Below, piece by piece: positions 22,605-34,805 of a DNA stretch of 64,000 nucleotides (its first letter is position 1; each line of letters opens with the position of its first letter). Source of the DNA: Oncomelania hupensis (taxonomy: Eukaryota; Mollusca; Gastropoda; Littorinimorpha; Pomatiopsidae). The notes under the pieces are model-generated. The model was not told the origin of the DNA. It made no database searches and worked only from the letters and a program-made list of their open reading frames with translations. Position numbers and translations under genes: made by a program. The stretch is from positions 32,420,727 to 32,484,726 of the forward strand of contig CM072527.1 in the NCBI GenBank assembly GCA_036898135.1. The letters are read 5' to 3'.

Positions 22605-23228
22605 GCGTCATCTCAGTGGGCAAGGGAGACAACAACACAATGTTTGTGTCAAACACAGCAAGTAGTTGTCTCCCTTACAGCGCAAAAGCTTGGACTACAA
22701 GAAAGATGGGAGAGTGGATTTATTATTGTGTGGTGTGAAGCAGATCGCATACCTGGAGGTGGGATCGGGGATGGGGGTGGGTGGGGGAGGCGGGGGATGA
22801 GGAATGAAGTAGGAAGGATGGACTATCGTCATTTAATCCAGTCTGAAACATGAGCGCCACTCATTAACCCTACAGTGACTACGCGAGTACCCTGGCCTCA
22901 TAAACATCGCTGATCTTTTGTGTTGTGTTTTGTTTTGTTGATAGTAACGCGTGGCGTTTTGTCCGTCGCCCTGCGCCGTTCCCGGGTTTCAGTCCTAACC
23001 GGAACCAAAACTCGCGTCACAGGAGACCATCTGCTTCACAGACTTTGTTCCAGAGTATGAAGAGACTTTGTAATAGGACTAGTGCCAACAATTTAGGGTT
23101 GACAGCGCCGTGGGTGATGTACAATATAGTCTTTGGAATAATGGAGTAATGCATGCCTCTGATCGCCAAACTTGATGTCAGCCAATGTGATTGGAATTTC
23201 TGTAGGCTAGATTGCTGGTCTCGCAACG
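22605..23228. other. Spacer, nothing recognised
   Basis: Includes a G-rich run near 22755-22800. No gene or named repeat seen. Confidence 0.45.
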
Positions 23229-23783
23229 TTATCTTCTTTTTTTCCACATCTTTTTCTGTCTCCCTCTTCTTCTGCCTCCTTGCACCGTGCCTTGCAGGAT
23301 GGATTTTGCTAGGCATGATGCTCTGGTGGCGTGGCCATACCATCGGAGTTTCCGTTTCTTCACCATTGTGAGCATGTCATCATGCTGTCCAATGGCTTGT
23401 GTGATGGTCTGTCGGACTTCGTTGTTGGCGATGTGTTGGGTATAGGAAATGCCCAGAAGTCTTCTGTAGCACCTCATCTCCATGCGTTGTTGTATTCTTC
23501 GTTGTAGATCTGTTGTGAGAGTCCGTGTTTTGCAAGCGTATAGGAAGATGGAGATGACAAGGGAGCCCAACAGCCTTACCTTGGAGTGTAGACTGATGGT
23601 CCTGTCTTTCCAAATGGGCTTCATCCTTTTCAGGGCAGCAGTGTTTGTGAGCAGTTGTCTGATACAATGGCTCCTAAATATTTGAAGCTTTGCACTGTGT
23701 TGAGGGATTGGCCTTGGACTTCGATGTCCATTGTGATGCCTTTGGTGTTGTTGGGCATCATTTTGGTCTTCTCTGCACTTATT
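23229..23783 (-). pseudogene. RTE-like LINE RT C-terminal pseudogene
   Basis: On the minus strand, from 23783 down, the frames read KTKMMPNNTKG and SFKYLGAIVSDN, then after a frame change MKPIWKDRTISLHSKVRLLG, VISIFLYACKTRTL, MRCYRRLLGISYTQH and KKRKLRWYGHATR. That is the post-catalytic part of RTE/BovB-type LINE proteins. At least one frameshift with a small deletion lies between SDN and MKPIW (about 23625-23665). The endonuclease, RT core and 3' terminus are missing. Confidence 0.88.
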
Positions 23784-24785
23784 TATTTATAATTAGTCTA
23801 AAATCTGTATCCCTAATTAAAAAGTTTCATGTTTCAAAGTTTCAAGCCTCTCTCTCTTTTTCTCTCCCTCTCTCTCTCCCTCTCTCTTCATCTCTCTCTC
23901 CTCTCTCTCTGTCGCCCATACGGTGGCGCTGGCTATATTAGTGTGAAACTGTCATTGTACTATATCCCGTCTAAAAGTCGCCCTTTGACATCAAATACCA
24001 AATGAAATGAACACAGAAGTGTAACGTCTACACCCGCCATTGGCATATGACACAACAGACGGGTATAACCCTCCCGGAGAAGAGGGGGTTAGGACTTAAA
24101 TCAACACTGAACCACCAGAGCAATCACACTGATAATACGGACATTGAAAAATGGCCACTTTTTTTGTCTGGTCCACCACGGACTTCTAACCCGGGTCATC
24201 GGGCGAATGAGGAACCAAATGGGTACGGCGTTGGGTAAATTAAAAGTAGATTTGTATGGATAGATATAGGCGATGTCAACTCTACTAATTAAAGTTAACC
24301 TTTGCTTTTTTTCCGTATAATACATGAATGTAAGGCGGCATGACGAAATCGTAGGTTTAGCGGGAAATGGTCTTCACTTCACCCTTTTGCAGATGCTCTG
24401 ATCCTCTGCAAAGTTAAACGATAGGACTGAGTACGCTTAAATATCGTCCACAGCGGAAACTCCGCTAGTCTCAAATAGATTTATAAGGGTGCGCAACCTA
24501 TTGGAGGGTGCATTAGTAAGGGTATAATTTAAGAGGCGGCTGGGTTAATTCCGTGTTATTTGGGGTTTCTGAAGGGTTAATTCCGGTATGACGGCTCATG
24601 TGTTGGTGTGGCGGGGTCTTGTTTTTAATGTAAGTCGATCTGTGCTTAGCGTTTAGTGTGTGCGTTACTCGCATTATGCAGGGATAGAAGTCACATTTCT
24701 TTTCGTTTTGTTGTCACCTCATTCTGCCATGGGACTATATATTTAGTATATGTAGTAAACCTGTAGTGTTCGTCACACTGTGTTC
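23784..24785. other. Spacer with short TC-rich run
   Basis: A TC-rich tract at 23850-23911; otherwise no recognised feature over about 1 kb. Confidence 0.45.
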
Positions 24786-24786
24786 A

Positions 24787-24788
24787 AA

Positions 24789-24842
<54 letters not shown>

Positions 24843-24860
24843 GTGTGTGTGTGTGCGGGT
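24787..24860. repeat. (TG)n microsatellite
   Basis: About 35 TG copies with GGGTGGGTG interruptions. Confidence 0.97.
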
Positions 24861-24872
24861 ACCCACAAAAGC

Positions 24873-25255
24873 GCCCAAATGGGTAGCAGACCTTGTCTTT
24901 CTTATTAACAAATGGGTTCATTTGCTTGGAACCCACTTTTTTCCAGGACCCCACTTTTTTCTAAGTGCGCGGGAGTGCTCTTTTAGTGCATGGGAGTGCA
25001 GTTGTAGTGCATGAGAGTGTTTTAAGTACACAGGAGTGCTCTATCCGGGACGGAGAAAATACAGTCAATTTTCGGAGAAATTTTGAAGAAACTTCGACCT
25101 ATTTCGTCGCCTATAGGAGACGATCTAGGTCAACGTTTGAGAAAAGGGTTAGGGTAAGGGCTAGTTGCAGCGCTGCAACTAACCCTTGCCCTAACCCTTT
25201 TCTATCAAAAAATGACTTTCCGATTCCTACATTCTTAAATGAACCCATTTATGAT
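24873..25255 (+). repeat. Dispersed repeat R1, copy 1
   Basis: About 380 bp closely matching 37225-37612. Shared blocks include GGGTAGCAGACCTTGTCTTT, CACTTTTTTCCAGGACCCCA, TATCCGGGACGGAGAAAATA and TTTCGTCGCCTATAGGAGAC. Both copies have TG microsatellites on both sides. It has no coding content. A 60-bp palindrome lies at the position where the second copy has unrelated sequence. Confidence 0.85.
25142..25201. repeat. 60-bp near-perfect palindrome with TTAGGG-like arms
   Basis: Two 30-bp arms meet without a loop at 25171/25172 (GTTGCAGC/GCTGCAAC). The outer arms read AAAAGGGTTAGGG and its complement. Only two base pairs mismatch. It is absent from the sister R1 copy. Confidence 0.95.
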
Positions 25256-25369
25256 GTATTGCAAGTATGTGTGGGCGTGCGTGCGCGGTTGTGTGTGTGT
25301 GTATTTGTGCTTGTTTTCTTGGGTGGATTTTATCCGTCGCCCATGCGGGCGATATTAGGTCTGCTTTAT

Positions 25370-25560
25370 CAGTGAACCCGCGGCAGCCGTAAGACCAGCG
25401 CCACCCAGGACAGGGAAGATGGGGGATAGAACAGGACCTATAGTGCATGCTGGGTGTTTCTGACATTCACCCGTCTAGGACACGAGCGTCAGGATCTGTA
25501 CAGTCCGTGCTGTGGAATGCATGCATACACAGAATGATTAGACCTCGGCCTTAACTCTGA
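25370..25560 (-). mobile_element. SINE family S2, partial
   Basis: Contains TGCATGCTGGGTGT, CACCCGTCTAGGAC and GAGCGTCAGGATCTGTAC in the reverse sense of the 47885 element. The tRNA head is missing. Confidence 0.7.
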
Positions 25561-25660
25561 TTTCCGCGTCTGGAAATACATTTGAAAGGCTTGTCATCTT
25601 GTAATCCTTCGTTTCCATATCGACGTCTAACAGACATTGATTATTCATTTGATGTATTTT

Positions 25661-25965
25661 GGTATTTAATCGTTCTTGTATAGCGCCTTTCAAGCCCAGC
25701 GAGCTGCTCAAGGCGCTGGCCGATACAGGATCTAACTCAAGCCGCCCTAGGCGCCCATTGCAGCTTTGGGCGCCTAATATGACGCCCAGACGACTGAGCA
25801 CAATCCTGGGCGACCGGCGATTGGGGAGAAGTGACCAAGTGCTTGTTGGATGTATAGTTGTAGCCGTCTAGGACATGAGCGTCAGGGTTTTTATGGAATG
25901 TCTATGGAATGTGTGCGTGGACAGACAAGACCCCTTCTTATACTCTCAGATGAAGGATTTTTTAA
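25661..25965 (-). mobile_element. SINE family S2, long body with 3' tail
   Basis: On the minus strand it runs from the GACGCTCATGTCCTAGACGG block through CAGGATTGTGCTCAGTCG, GGCGGCTTGAGTTAGATCCT and CAGCGCCTTGAGCAGCTCGC to the terminus AAAGGCGCTATACAAGAACG. It is the best local copy of the lower body and explains both the 436-690 remnant and the 40-bp satellite. The 5' side is cut at the T/G homopolymer tract. Confidence 0.8.
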
Positions 25966-26011
25966 ATTTCTTTTTTTTTTTTTTTTTTTTTTTGGGGGGG
26001 GGGGGGGGGGG
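25966..26011. repeat. Poly-T / poly-G tract
   Basis: About 22 T followed by about 18 G. Confidence 0.95.
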
Positions 26012-26454
26012 TTTAAATACGTAAATACGTATGTGTGTGTATGTTTATGCAGGGGTATGTATACATATCCTATGCACGTGAAAGTCTAACGTCGTTTTAT
26101 CAATAAAAAGATTTCACGTTATCAAATTGAACTGATTACAGAAATATAGGAAACTCACCCAATTTGGTTTTCAAAAGAAAAATCACTTGCTAATTCAGAT
26201 TCGGATCCATTTTCTTGACAAATGATATGAAATAGATACGAGTCATAAAACATTGCGAGTAATCAGATCATCTTTAAACTAATTAGCTTGAAAATAAATG
26301 TGAACAACTAATACAGTCAAGTTGTTTAGTGTACGATGAAATAGATAGGACTCATAAACATTTCTTCCGACAGGCAATGCCGAAAGGCAAAATGTCAACA
26401 CTCAGATCGGAGGCCATTTTGAGCTAGTGAGATCACCCCCACTAGATTTCCGGT
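26012..26454. other. AT-rich spacer, nothing recognised
   Basis: Unique-looking sequence without coding or repeat signals. Confidence 0.45.
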
Positions 26455-26620
26455 GAGGTAAACTGATTACCTGCGCACGCGCGTGCCGACGGAAGCAGCG
26501 ATGCATGTCGGTATCGTATTGCGCACTAACGATGCGCGTGGCGTTGTCGTGCGCGTGCACGGTATTACATGACGGCCGCTACTCTCAGCGGCGGTCCCGT
26601 CATTATTTAGCATTCTCGAC
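26455..26620. promoter_or_regulatory. CpG-rich segment, possible promoter
   Basis: High CpG density with TGCGCACGCGCG and GTGCGCGTGCAC motifs (NRF1-like) in an otherwise CpG-poor area. No linked exon was identified. Confidence 0.2.
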
Positions 26621-26634
26621 TCTGTCTGCGGCTC

Positions 26635-26709
26635 TCTGTCTGTCTGTCTGTGTGTCTGTCTGTATGCATGTATGTATGTATGTCTCTCTGTGTCTGACTG
26701 ACTGACTGA

Positions 26710-26795
<86 letters not shown>
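26635..26795. repeat. (TCTG)n(TATG)n(ACTG)n(CT)n compound microsatellite
   Basis: Successive short tetranucleotide blocks lead into about 40 CT copies. Confidence 0.95.
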
Positions 26796-26797
<2 letters not shown>

Positions 26798-26895
26798 TCT
26801 CACTCGATCCCCACTCCGGAAACACAAAATAAAAATTAAAAAGTTTTTTTTTTTCAAATTGTTTAAGCAGGAAAAGAATAAACATTGATGGCGAG

Positions 26896-27900
26896 TACAG
26901 GGGTAATATTTGGGCCTGGAGAATATCGATAAATATATTTAGACTGTGTCAGGAATTCTCTGGAAAAACTAGGGTTAGGAAATGTCTGGTATGATCAGTC
27001 TCAAGGCTCGAATTTTTCTGCCGAAGGGTTTAAAGAAGAGATAAAGAAAAGGCTGCAGGATCAACATGTACAAAACTGGCACTCAGAAATTAACACAAAG
27101 GATTTATATTATAATTATAGAATGTTTAAAGAAAATTTTGAATTTGAAGAATATTTGACAATTTTGCCCGCCAGCCTAGCTGCTGTTGTCATAAAATTTA
27201 GAACCTTAAACCATAAGCTACCAGTGCAAAGGGGACGGTTTCTTGGAATCCAGAGATGTGACAGAATATGTAATAAATGTACTTTTAATGAGTTAGGAGA
27301 TGAATTTCATTTTATTTTTATATGTCCACATTTCGACGATGATAGAAATGAGCTGCTTAAAATGTTTTTCTATGTGCGACCCAATGCTATTAAATTTTCT
27401 AATTTATTTTCAACGAAAAATAAGACTATTTTGCTGAAACTGGCTAGGTTTATGAAAATAATAATGGATAGCTTTAGAACGTAATATAATGATTTGTAAT
27501 ATTAATGATAGTAATAATAGGGATTTTTTTTCAATAATGACAATATGAATACTAAATACCAGTGTGTACCCCCTCCCTTCTCCCCTTCTTTATCACCCAA
27601 TCTTGCGAGAGAGTGCGTGCGATTTGTGATCAGTCTGTGTGGACATAAGTTTTATGTAGTATGCTTGTGTTGTGTGATAATAATGAATGTGTATTTTGTA
27701 AATGTTTATTATGTCTCTTAGAACGCGAGTGTGAAAGATTAACTTTTATTTTTTGTAATTATATGTACATATGTATTTTATATTGTATTTTATGATTTTT
27801 ATGGTTATTTTACATGTATGTTTATTTTTATTTATTTTCGTTGTATCCACGTGCCCCAAGGGGTTTCATGGAATAAAGCGCTTTTGACTTGACTTGACTT
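26896..27900 (+). mobile_element. 5'-truncated LINE: ORF2 C-terminus plus 3' UTR
   Basis: A coding remnant (26929-27484) is followed by a roughly 415-bp AT-rich 3' UTR. The UTR ends CCCCAAGGGGTTTCATGG, AATAAAGCGCTTTTG and then three ACTTG tail repeats at about 27885-27900. This ending type is typical of invertebrate LINEs. The reversed tail blocks at 10043-10520 look related. Confidence 0.8.
26929..27484 (+). pseudogene. LINE ORF2 C-terminal zinc-binding region
   Basis: The open frame extends upstream of the first ATG (27122), starting after a TAA near 26926. It reads ...NTKDLYYNYRMFKENF and then RTLNHKLPVQRGRF, RCDRICNKC, GDEFHFIFICPHF and ends LARFMKIIMDSF with a TAA stop. The C-x2-C ... 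H-x4-C pattern after a conserved HKLPVQ-x-GR is the C-terminal finger found in many animal LINE ORF2 proteins. The enzyme domains are missing by 5' truncation. The minus-strand copy at 35753 is a distant member of the same type. Confidence 0.8.
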
Positions 27901-28017
27901 GAGAGTGGATAAGAGTGAAGAGAAGGAGTCCTTCTGCCTTAAACACCCCTCTCTCTCCCCTCCTCCACCGTCTCCTCCTCTCGTCACCCGATGTCCACAC
28001 TCAAACCCCAAACTACC

Positions 28018-28019
<2 letters not shown>

Positions 28020-28078
<59 letters not shown>
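28020..28078. repeat. (TC)n microsatellite
   Basis: About 27 TC copies. Confidence 0.97.
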
Positions 28079-28079
<1 letters not shown>

Positions 28080-28379
28080 TACCCACACACACGCTTAGCG
28101 TTCTGCCCACTAAAATGCTTTCTATCAACTACAATGTTTCTACCCCTTGAAGGTTTGGATCTCTGAAGGTCTGCAGGAAAATGTAAATGCATGGCATGTA
28201 TTTAAAAAAAAAAGAAGAAGAAGAAGAGGTAAAGGTGGCTTAAACATACCTGTAATCAACAAAGCGGATACTAGTACAAGGCAAAACATCAAGACTCACA
28301 GAAGCACAAGGCTTAAATGAGTGCTACCCAAATAATAAATAATGTATCCAATATATCACTGTCGGACGACAGCAAACAA

Positions 28380-29223
28380 ACAAAACCTTTAATATAAATG
28401 CAAGAAAGAAGAAAATTAGAAAAAAAAAATAACCAAAAAAGAACAAACTAAAAAACACTAGAAAGTGTATAATACAATGCTGACAAACCTAAAGGTCTGA
28501 GAAGTTATCATATATAGTTTAAGTACCACAAACTGAACAGTTTCTCCAAGCGAGGGGAAAAAAAGTCACTCGATTTGCATAAGTTTGGTTTAATGTTGGA
28601 GCATAGGGAAAGTCTAAGTTTATACCAAACTTGAACCCAATCCCTCCAGTAGTGTGGGAGCAAAAAGAAACAACAACAAATTGTGACGTCACCATGATAA
28701 CGTCACACCACGACATCACTCAATATACCATAGTTTTGTTCAGGGCTCAAGGCAGCTGAACCCTCTTAATTACATAAGATTTTTTTTTTAATTTACAAAT
28801 GTAAAAAAAATAAAAAATAAAGAATGACTTAGAAAGAATACGTCATTCGATTTGCATAAGTCTGGTTTTACCTGGGAGGCACAAGGAAAGTCTAAGTATA
28901 TATTATACTTGAACCAAATCCTTCCTGTAGCTGTTTAGAAGAAAATAGGATTTTAAAAACCCACAACAAATTATGACCTCTCCATGATGACGTCACCCTA
29001 TATGAATACTTTTTTGTTTTCTGGTAGGTTTCCATATTTCCTAATTAAAAATCATATTTCAAACAATTTCGTCCATTAGTTTCAGAGAAAAGTACGCAAA
29101 TATCACCATCGGACGGATGCCGGATGGACGGACAAAGCCATAAACAATAGTTCCCAGAGCTGTACAGCTCTGGCACTAACAAAAAAAGGGAGAAAGGGGA
29201 AAGGAGCGGGGGGCGAACGAGCG

Positions 29224-29311
<88 letters not shown>

Positions 29312-29480
29312 CAATGACGTCATCAGAATGACGTCACCTGACATACTTTTTTTTTGTTATCTGCATGGTAGGGTTCACTGTCTCCTAACTAGATACCAAG
29401 TTTCAAAGAAAATCGTCCATTAGTTTAAGAGAACAGTTCGCAAATTACACCATCAAACCGACGCCAGATCAGACTGACGG
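28380..29480. repeat. Cluster of related AT-rich elements with TGACGTCA motifs
   Basis: Two related segments start TCACTCGATTTGCATAAGT / TCATTCGATTTGCATAAGT (about 28568 and 28846). Both continue through AAGTCTAAGT and CTTGAACC and end in GACGTCACCATGATAACGTCA-like palindromes. A third piece (29310-29480) repeats TGACGTCATCAGAATGACGT and the TCGTCCATTAG block. (AG)n occupies 29226-29307. They look like a non-autonomous DNA element family; no ends were resolved. Confidence 0.6.
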
Positions 29481-29546
29481 TGTACAACTTTCAGTCCACT
29501 GTTTCAGTACAACTTATGTTAATCTGATGAATAAAACTTGATGCAA

Positions 29547-29880
29547 CAACAACAAGATTCAAGATTCAAGATTCTTTATTGTCCAAACACAAGGCATGGA
29601 TATTTGTTTAGCAGTGCAATAAGGAAGGAGATAACAACATCAAAATCATTACAAACATGGACATACAATATTGATACATTTGATATACTATCAAAAACAA
29701 CTTCCATACCAAAATACAAATCTATAAACACTAACACACATGCATAAACAGATAACCAGTCACATACCCATGCGTACACATTTAACACACAGATAATTAT
29801 TCCACAGTATATGTATACACAACTACAACACTCACCCATTCTTCCATGCCTTAGATCCATCCTAGATCATAATAATAATA
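29547..29880 (-). mobile_element. LINE 3' UTR and AATCTTG tail
   Basis: On the minus strand the segment ends GGACAATAAAGAATCTTG and then ATCTTGAATC repeats. That is the same terminus type as the LINE ending at 22604. Only the non-coding 3' end is present. Confidence 0.65.
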
Positions 29881-30186
29881 ATAATAATGATAATCATCAT
29901 CATTATAATAATAAGAATAATAATACAAAATAATCATCATAATATTAATAATAATAATAATAATCATTAGAATAATTATAAAAATAATAATAATAACAAT
30001 GCAACTATAACTAATAATAAGAATAATAATAATAATACAACAGCAGCACCAACAGACAACTAATAATTAATATATGATAATAATGATATTAATAATAACA
30101 ATACTACTACAACTAATAATAATACCAACAACGAAGCTTCATAATAATCTCGGTGAACAAAATTAATAAAAATAATAATAATAACA
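29866..30186. repeat. Degenerate (ATA)n tract
   Basis: About 320 bp of interrupted ATA/AAT/ATC trinucleotides. A SINE- or MITE-like block (GGACAAAGCCAAAAACAATA GTTCCCAGAGCTTTACAGC), also seen at 29130-29170, follows at 30205-30260. Confidence 0.8.
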
Positions 30187-30618
30187 ATGACGGTGCACGC
30201 AGGACGCACGGACAAAGCCAAAAACAATAGTTCCCAGAGCTTTACAGCTCGGGAACTAAAAAAAAAAAAAAAAAACAGGGGAGGGGCGGGAGCGAGAGAG
30301 CTATACCTTGTGAATAGAAACTAACAGATGCGCGTAGAGGATCAACGTTAGAAAACGAAGTGTGTGCAAAGTCGTTGAAAATAACATGTGATGCGGTCAG
30401 ACGCGGTTACATGAAAATAAGAATGCGTGGACAGTTGAAAACGTGTTGATATTTTCTTGCAATGATAGCAAACAGTAGGGATTTAAACTTCCCTGAGAAT
30501 GGGGATCAAGAAGACCAATCCTTTGAGTACGGGCATCGTCAAACAAGGGACACAAAAAGCAGGAAGTGTTCAGACGTTTCAACCAGGTGTCCGCAACGGC
30601 AAACTGGATCGTCTAAAA

Positions 30619-30935
30619 GGTACAGGTGTCCCCGTAATATTTTGGTCGTTAGGGAAGGAAGCGTTTGGGGACCTCACTTTTCTGTAAGCCAGCTTAATGA
30701 GGGCGGTGCCTATCTACTCTCCTTCGCTGCTTGACTTTCCCCGGTTCTAAACAGATCCAGGTCCCCATTCACAGCTGAGTGGACAGGAGTGTGTCCGTGC
30801 GCTTGTTTCAATCCTTTTGTGTCGTTTGGTGTTTGCCTTCCAAGTATGGTAACCCATCCAAGTAGTAACCCTTCCCGACGTTGCTTGGCATGAAACATGG
30901 CTAGCGTCAGCCAAAACCACTACACTACGGCATGT
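30619..30935 (-). mobile_element. 5S rRNA-derived SINE, full-length-like
   Basis: On the minus strand, 30887-30848 reads CCAAGCAACGTCGGGAAGG and then GTTACTACTTGGATGGGTTAC. This corresponds to the 5S rRNA internal control region, with A-box-like AAGCAACGTCGGG exact and C-box-like GGATGGGTTACC. The body matches the 18090 and 4368 copies and ends at the ACAGGTGTCCCCGTAATATT block. Confidence 0.8.
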
Positions 30936-31357
<422 letters not shown>

Positions 31358-31479
31358 TCTCTAATGCAATACAATATTATAACTTTATTGTCTGATGTTC
31401 ATCACATACAGAAATGTGTCTTTGGCTCGTCGTCCGCAAGAAGCGTGCAATACCATTTTATATGCACAAACAGCAGAGA

Positions 31480-32067
31480 TATTACATTACATTACATTAC
31501 ATGATTACTGCTTTAGGTCCAGCGGACTCTTCCGAGCCAAATCAGGACCGGACAACCCCTGATCCGCATAAAAGATCTGCTGAAACAACCCTAGTGGTAA
31601 AATTGAAAGCTCTCCACCAACCAGTCACTTTACAATAAAGACATCCCACGCAGGGGACGCTGAGGCTGTACTCTAATTTATCGAACCCCCGTTTACAAAA
31701 ACAATATACAATACAAACATCGTTATAAATTATTATGAACAAAATACATACATATAAAATGCCTACATTGCTAAATAATAACATCATAGGAAGCCCTAGT
31801 GACCACCTGGCAGAAAGCGTCCAATATTCCCAAGCTGATCCAACAGACCTCATACACAAATAAGGAGTCTTGTCCCGGAAGAGTTTTCAAGAAAAAATGT
31901 AGGTGACTGGTCTAGCGAAGAAGAAAATAGTATAGCAGATTCATAGAACAGATCAGGAATGAGAAAGAGCAAATGAGAAAGACAGCGACAGTGGGAATTT
32001 AAAGCACTAAATTTCCAGAAAGTGGGGATACTATTTATACTGAAACCCCCGGCACCCCAACGGGGGT
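31480..32067 (-). mobile_element. Element A, 588-bp copy
   Basis: Flanked by an 11-bp duplication AACAGCAGAGA (31469-31479 and 32068-32078). The simple tail at the low-coordinate side is four to five ATTAC repeats, ahead of the conserved GCTTTAGGTCCAGCGGACTC end. The other end stops right after the CCCCCGG...CGGGGG hairpin, where the 41000 copy also stops. Confidence 0.92.
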
Positions 32068-32078
32068 AACAGCAGAGA

Positions 32079-32515
32079 CACATTCATTTCTAATGGCACA
32101 GCAGCAACCTTAAATTCCAATCAAATACAGACACACACAATCCAAACCCCACATCAATAATAACTAATAATTTACATTCACGCAGAGAAAGCACACACAC
32201 GCACACACACCCACACACAAAATAATCTAATGACAGCACAAGTTGTTGTCTGAAACCATACATATCCCGGCCTACACATGATTATAATGGCAGTGCTTAA
32301 AAGGTAAAGGCATGTCTAGAACATTCTACATTCACCTATACATAGATGACAGTCTACAACCAATTACATAATACAGTGCAGTAGCAATATTCTTAAAACA
32401 CATTAGTAATAAAATACACAGCAAAGACACAACTGAGCAGGCTGCCTGTCTCATAACTAGATTACATTTAAGAGTACCATAACAATGGTTTGGATCATTA
32501 AAATAAAATAAATAA
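32079..32515. other. Spacer, nothing recognised
   Basis: CA-rich AT-rich sequence, possibly an old retroelement 3' UTR. No specific support. Confidence 0.4.
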
Positions 32516-32517
32516 AA

Positions 32518-32554
32518 TCTCTCTCTCTCTCCCTCTCTCCCTCTCTCTCTCTCT

Positions 32555-32624
<70 letters not shown>

Positions 32625-32625
32625 G
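32518..32625. repeat. (TC)n with CCCTC interruptions
   Basis: About 50 TC copies. Confidence 0.97.
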
Positions 32626-32945
32626 TGTACAGTCCTGTGGTCTTACTGATTAAGGTTCTAGTCTAATAAACCGAAAATTTTAACGCCTACTACCCTGGTG
32701 GTTTATTTTGTGTGTTTAAAAAAAAAAAGGTTTTATTGTCCCTTTTTATAGGGAAATTCTGGGCCGCCTCCCCTGGGGAAGGCGTGGTCGCAGCTTGTGG
32801 CGCGCCCAAACCCAACCTACCTAACATTAGTTGTGTCTTTTCAATTTTTTCAAATTTCGCTGGGGGAGCAAATCGGAGTACCCGGAGAAAACCCCCGAGC
32901 CGTTGCCCGAGGCGAAAGTAAATAATATTCGGAGAAACGATTTAT
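32626..32945. other. Spacer, nothing recognised
   Basis: Mixed sequence with a GGAGAAAACCCCCGAG block near 32882. No gene evidence. Confidence 0.4.
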
Positions 32946-32950
32946 TATCA

Positions 32951-33010
<60 letters not shown>

Positions 33011-33186
33011 GATCTTTATGTACTACTACTACTGCTGCTACTACTACTACTACTGCTACTACTACTACTACTACTATTCTTCTTCTTCGGCATGTAGAGG
33101 AGGCAAAAGTCGACGCCGGTATAAGGGAAGTAACTGTGTACAGCTTCCACACTCAAGGTCCAGCAGGAGTTCTCTCTCTCTCTCGT

Positions 33187-33246
<60 letters not shown>

Positions 33247-33256
33247 GATCTTTATG

Positions 33257-33308
<52 letters not shown>

Positions 33309-33425
33309 TCTTCGGCATGTAGAGGAGGCAAAAGTCGACGCTGGTATAAGGGAAGTAGCTGTGTACAGCTTCCACACTCAAGGTCCAGCAGGAGTTCTCT
33401 CTTTCTCTCTCTCCGGATCTTTATG

Positions 33426-33492
<67 letters not shown>

Positions 33493-33530
33493 GCTACTAC
33501 TACTACTATTTCTTCTTCTTTTTCTTCTTT
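32946..33530. repeat. Compound minisatellite: (TC)n, (CTA)n, (TTC)n and R2 unit, three rounds
   Basis: The higher-order unit is (TC)n, then a GATCTTTATGTA linker, (CTA)n, TTCTTCTTC, and the R2 block GGCATGTAGAGGAGGCAAAA ... CAGCAGGAGTTC. Linkers are at about 33009, 33248 and 33415; R2 blocks at about 33090 and 33315. TC and CTA lengths vary between rounds, while the unique blocks are nearly identical, which points to recent tandem duplication. Confidence 0.9.
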
Positions 33531-34800
33531 TTTTGTTCTTCCTTCCTTCCTCTCTGCTATCACCTGCCGCAATCGTCACTTCCAGAGCAGCCCGTGTTTA
33601 CATCTGAAAGCGCTTCTGCCGCGTAATCTGATCACTACCTAAACATACCCTGTCCTCCTGTAAGGACTCATCCCACCAAACCTACGATTCCATCTTGCCG
33701 CAGCGTGTCACTCTACATTTCTGTATCTTCAAGATTCAAAATTCAAGATTGACTTATAATCTCCAGTTATCACAAGGAAATGTAGGGTGTGGTGTTTGGA
33801 TTCCACATACGTTCGTTCGTTTATTAGATTATAGTCCCCGGACACTTGCGCATATATGGGACCTAACTAAAATCACTAGATTAAAATTAAAAGCATGTAT
33901 TACAGACATCATTCGTACATACAACAATTACATTAAGATTATAAAAACGCTAATAAGGCGTGGTTTTAAAAGGGCAAATGGGCAAAGCCCACAGGGCCCC
34001 TAGACTAAAAAAGGTAATAAGAAAATAAAAAAAAGGGCAAGGAAGCCGTAGCTAAATGTGCCCCGCACGTTAATTAAAACCTTGTTAAAAGGAGGTCCCT
34101 TGAGAACCGACACGTTCATAATACATACGTGGGTACTCGGTGAGAGCTCATAAGGCCCAACACCACACACAAAGAGGGACTCCAAGGCAACTGACAGGGA
34201 GGGGAAGTCTCCGCCCAGCCAACGATCATGCATCCAGCTAAAAGAAATGTAAAAGTTTAATTTAAAAAAAACAACAACATTCCACATACAAGGACAATGA
34301 TACACACAACACTAACATAACATAACATTGTGCATAGATCACATTGATCACTGACAATAAAATTACGTTTTCATGAACAGTCAAATCTTAGCTTTGTAAA
34401 AACTACAAAAACCTTTCTGTCCATGGTTTTATTAGATGAATTATTTAATGCGTTATTAAGGTATTTGTGTTTTGTTGTTGTTGTTGTTGTTGTGTGGGTT
34501 TTGTTTGTTTTTGTTCTTTTTTGAGGAGGGAGGTTGATATTGACCAAAGGCGAATGGGGTGTATGTATGTGCGTGTTTATCTTAGCAGTATGGTATGACT
34601 ACTCTGGTTGTTCAGTGTAGATTTACCCCCTGTCCTGTGGGATTGTTATACCTGTTTACCATATATAGCCAATGTTGGGTGTAAACGTTAAACTTCACTG
34701 TTCGATCATTGGTAGATTTGGTAGTCCCAGCCACGGCGTTTTTATAGTGTAAACATTGTTACCAACATTCTTCTCACAGCTTTCAGCAATTAGCAAACCG
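33531..34800. other. Spacer with a short LINE-tail-like run
   Basis: CTTCAAGATTCAAAATTCAAG at 33728-33750 resembles the AATCTTG LINE tail in reverse. A (GTT)n run lies at 34470-34495. Otherwise nothing recognised over 1.2 kb. Confidence 0.4.
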
Positions 34801-34805
34801 TTGTA

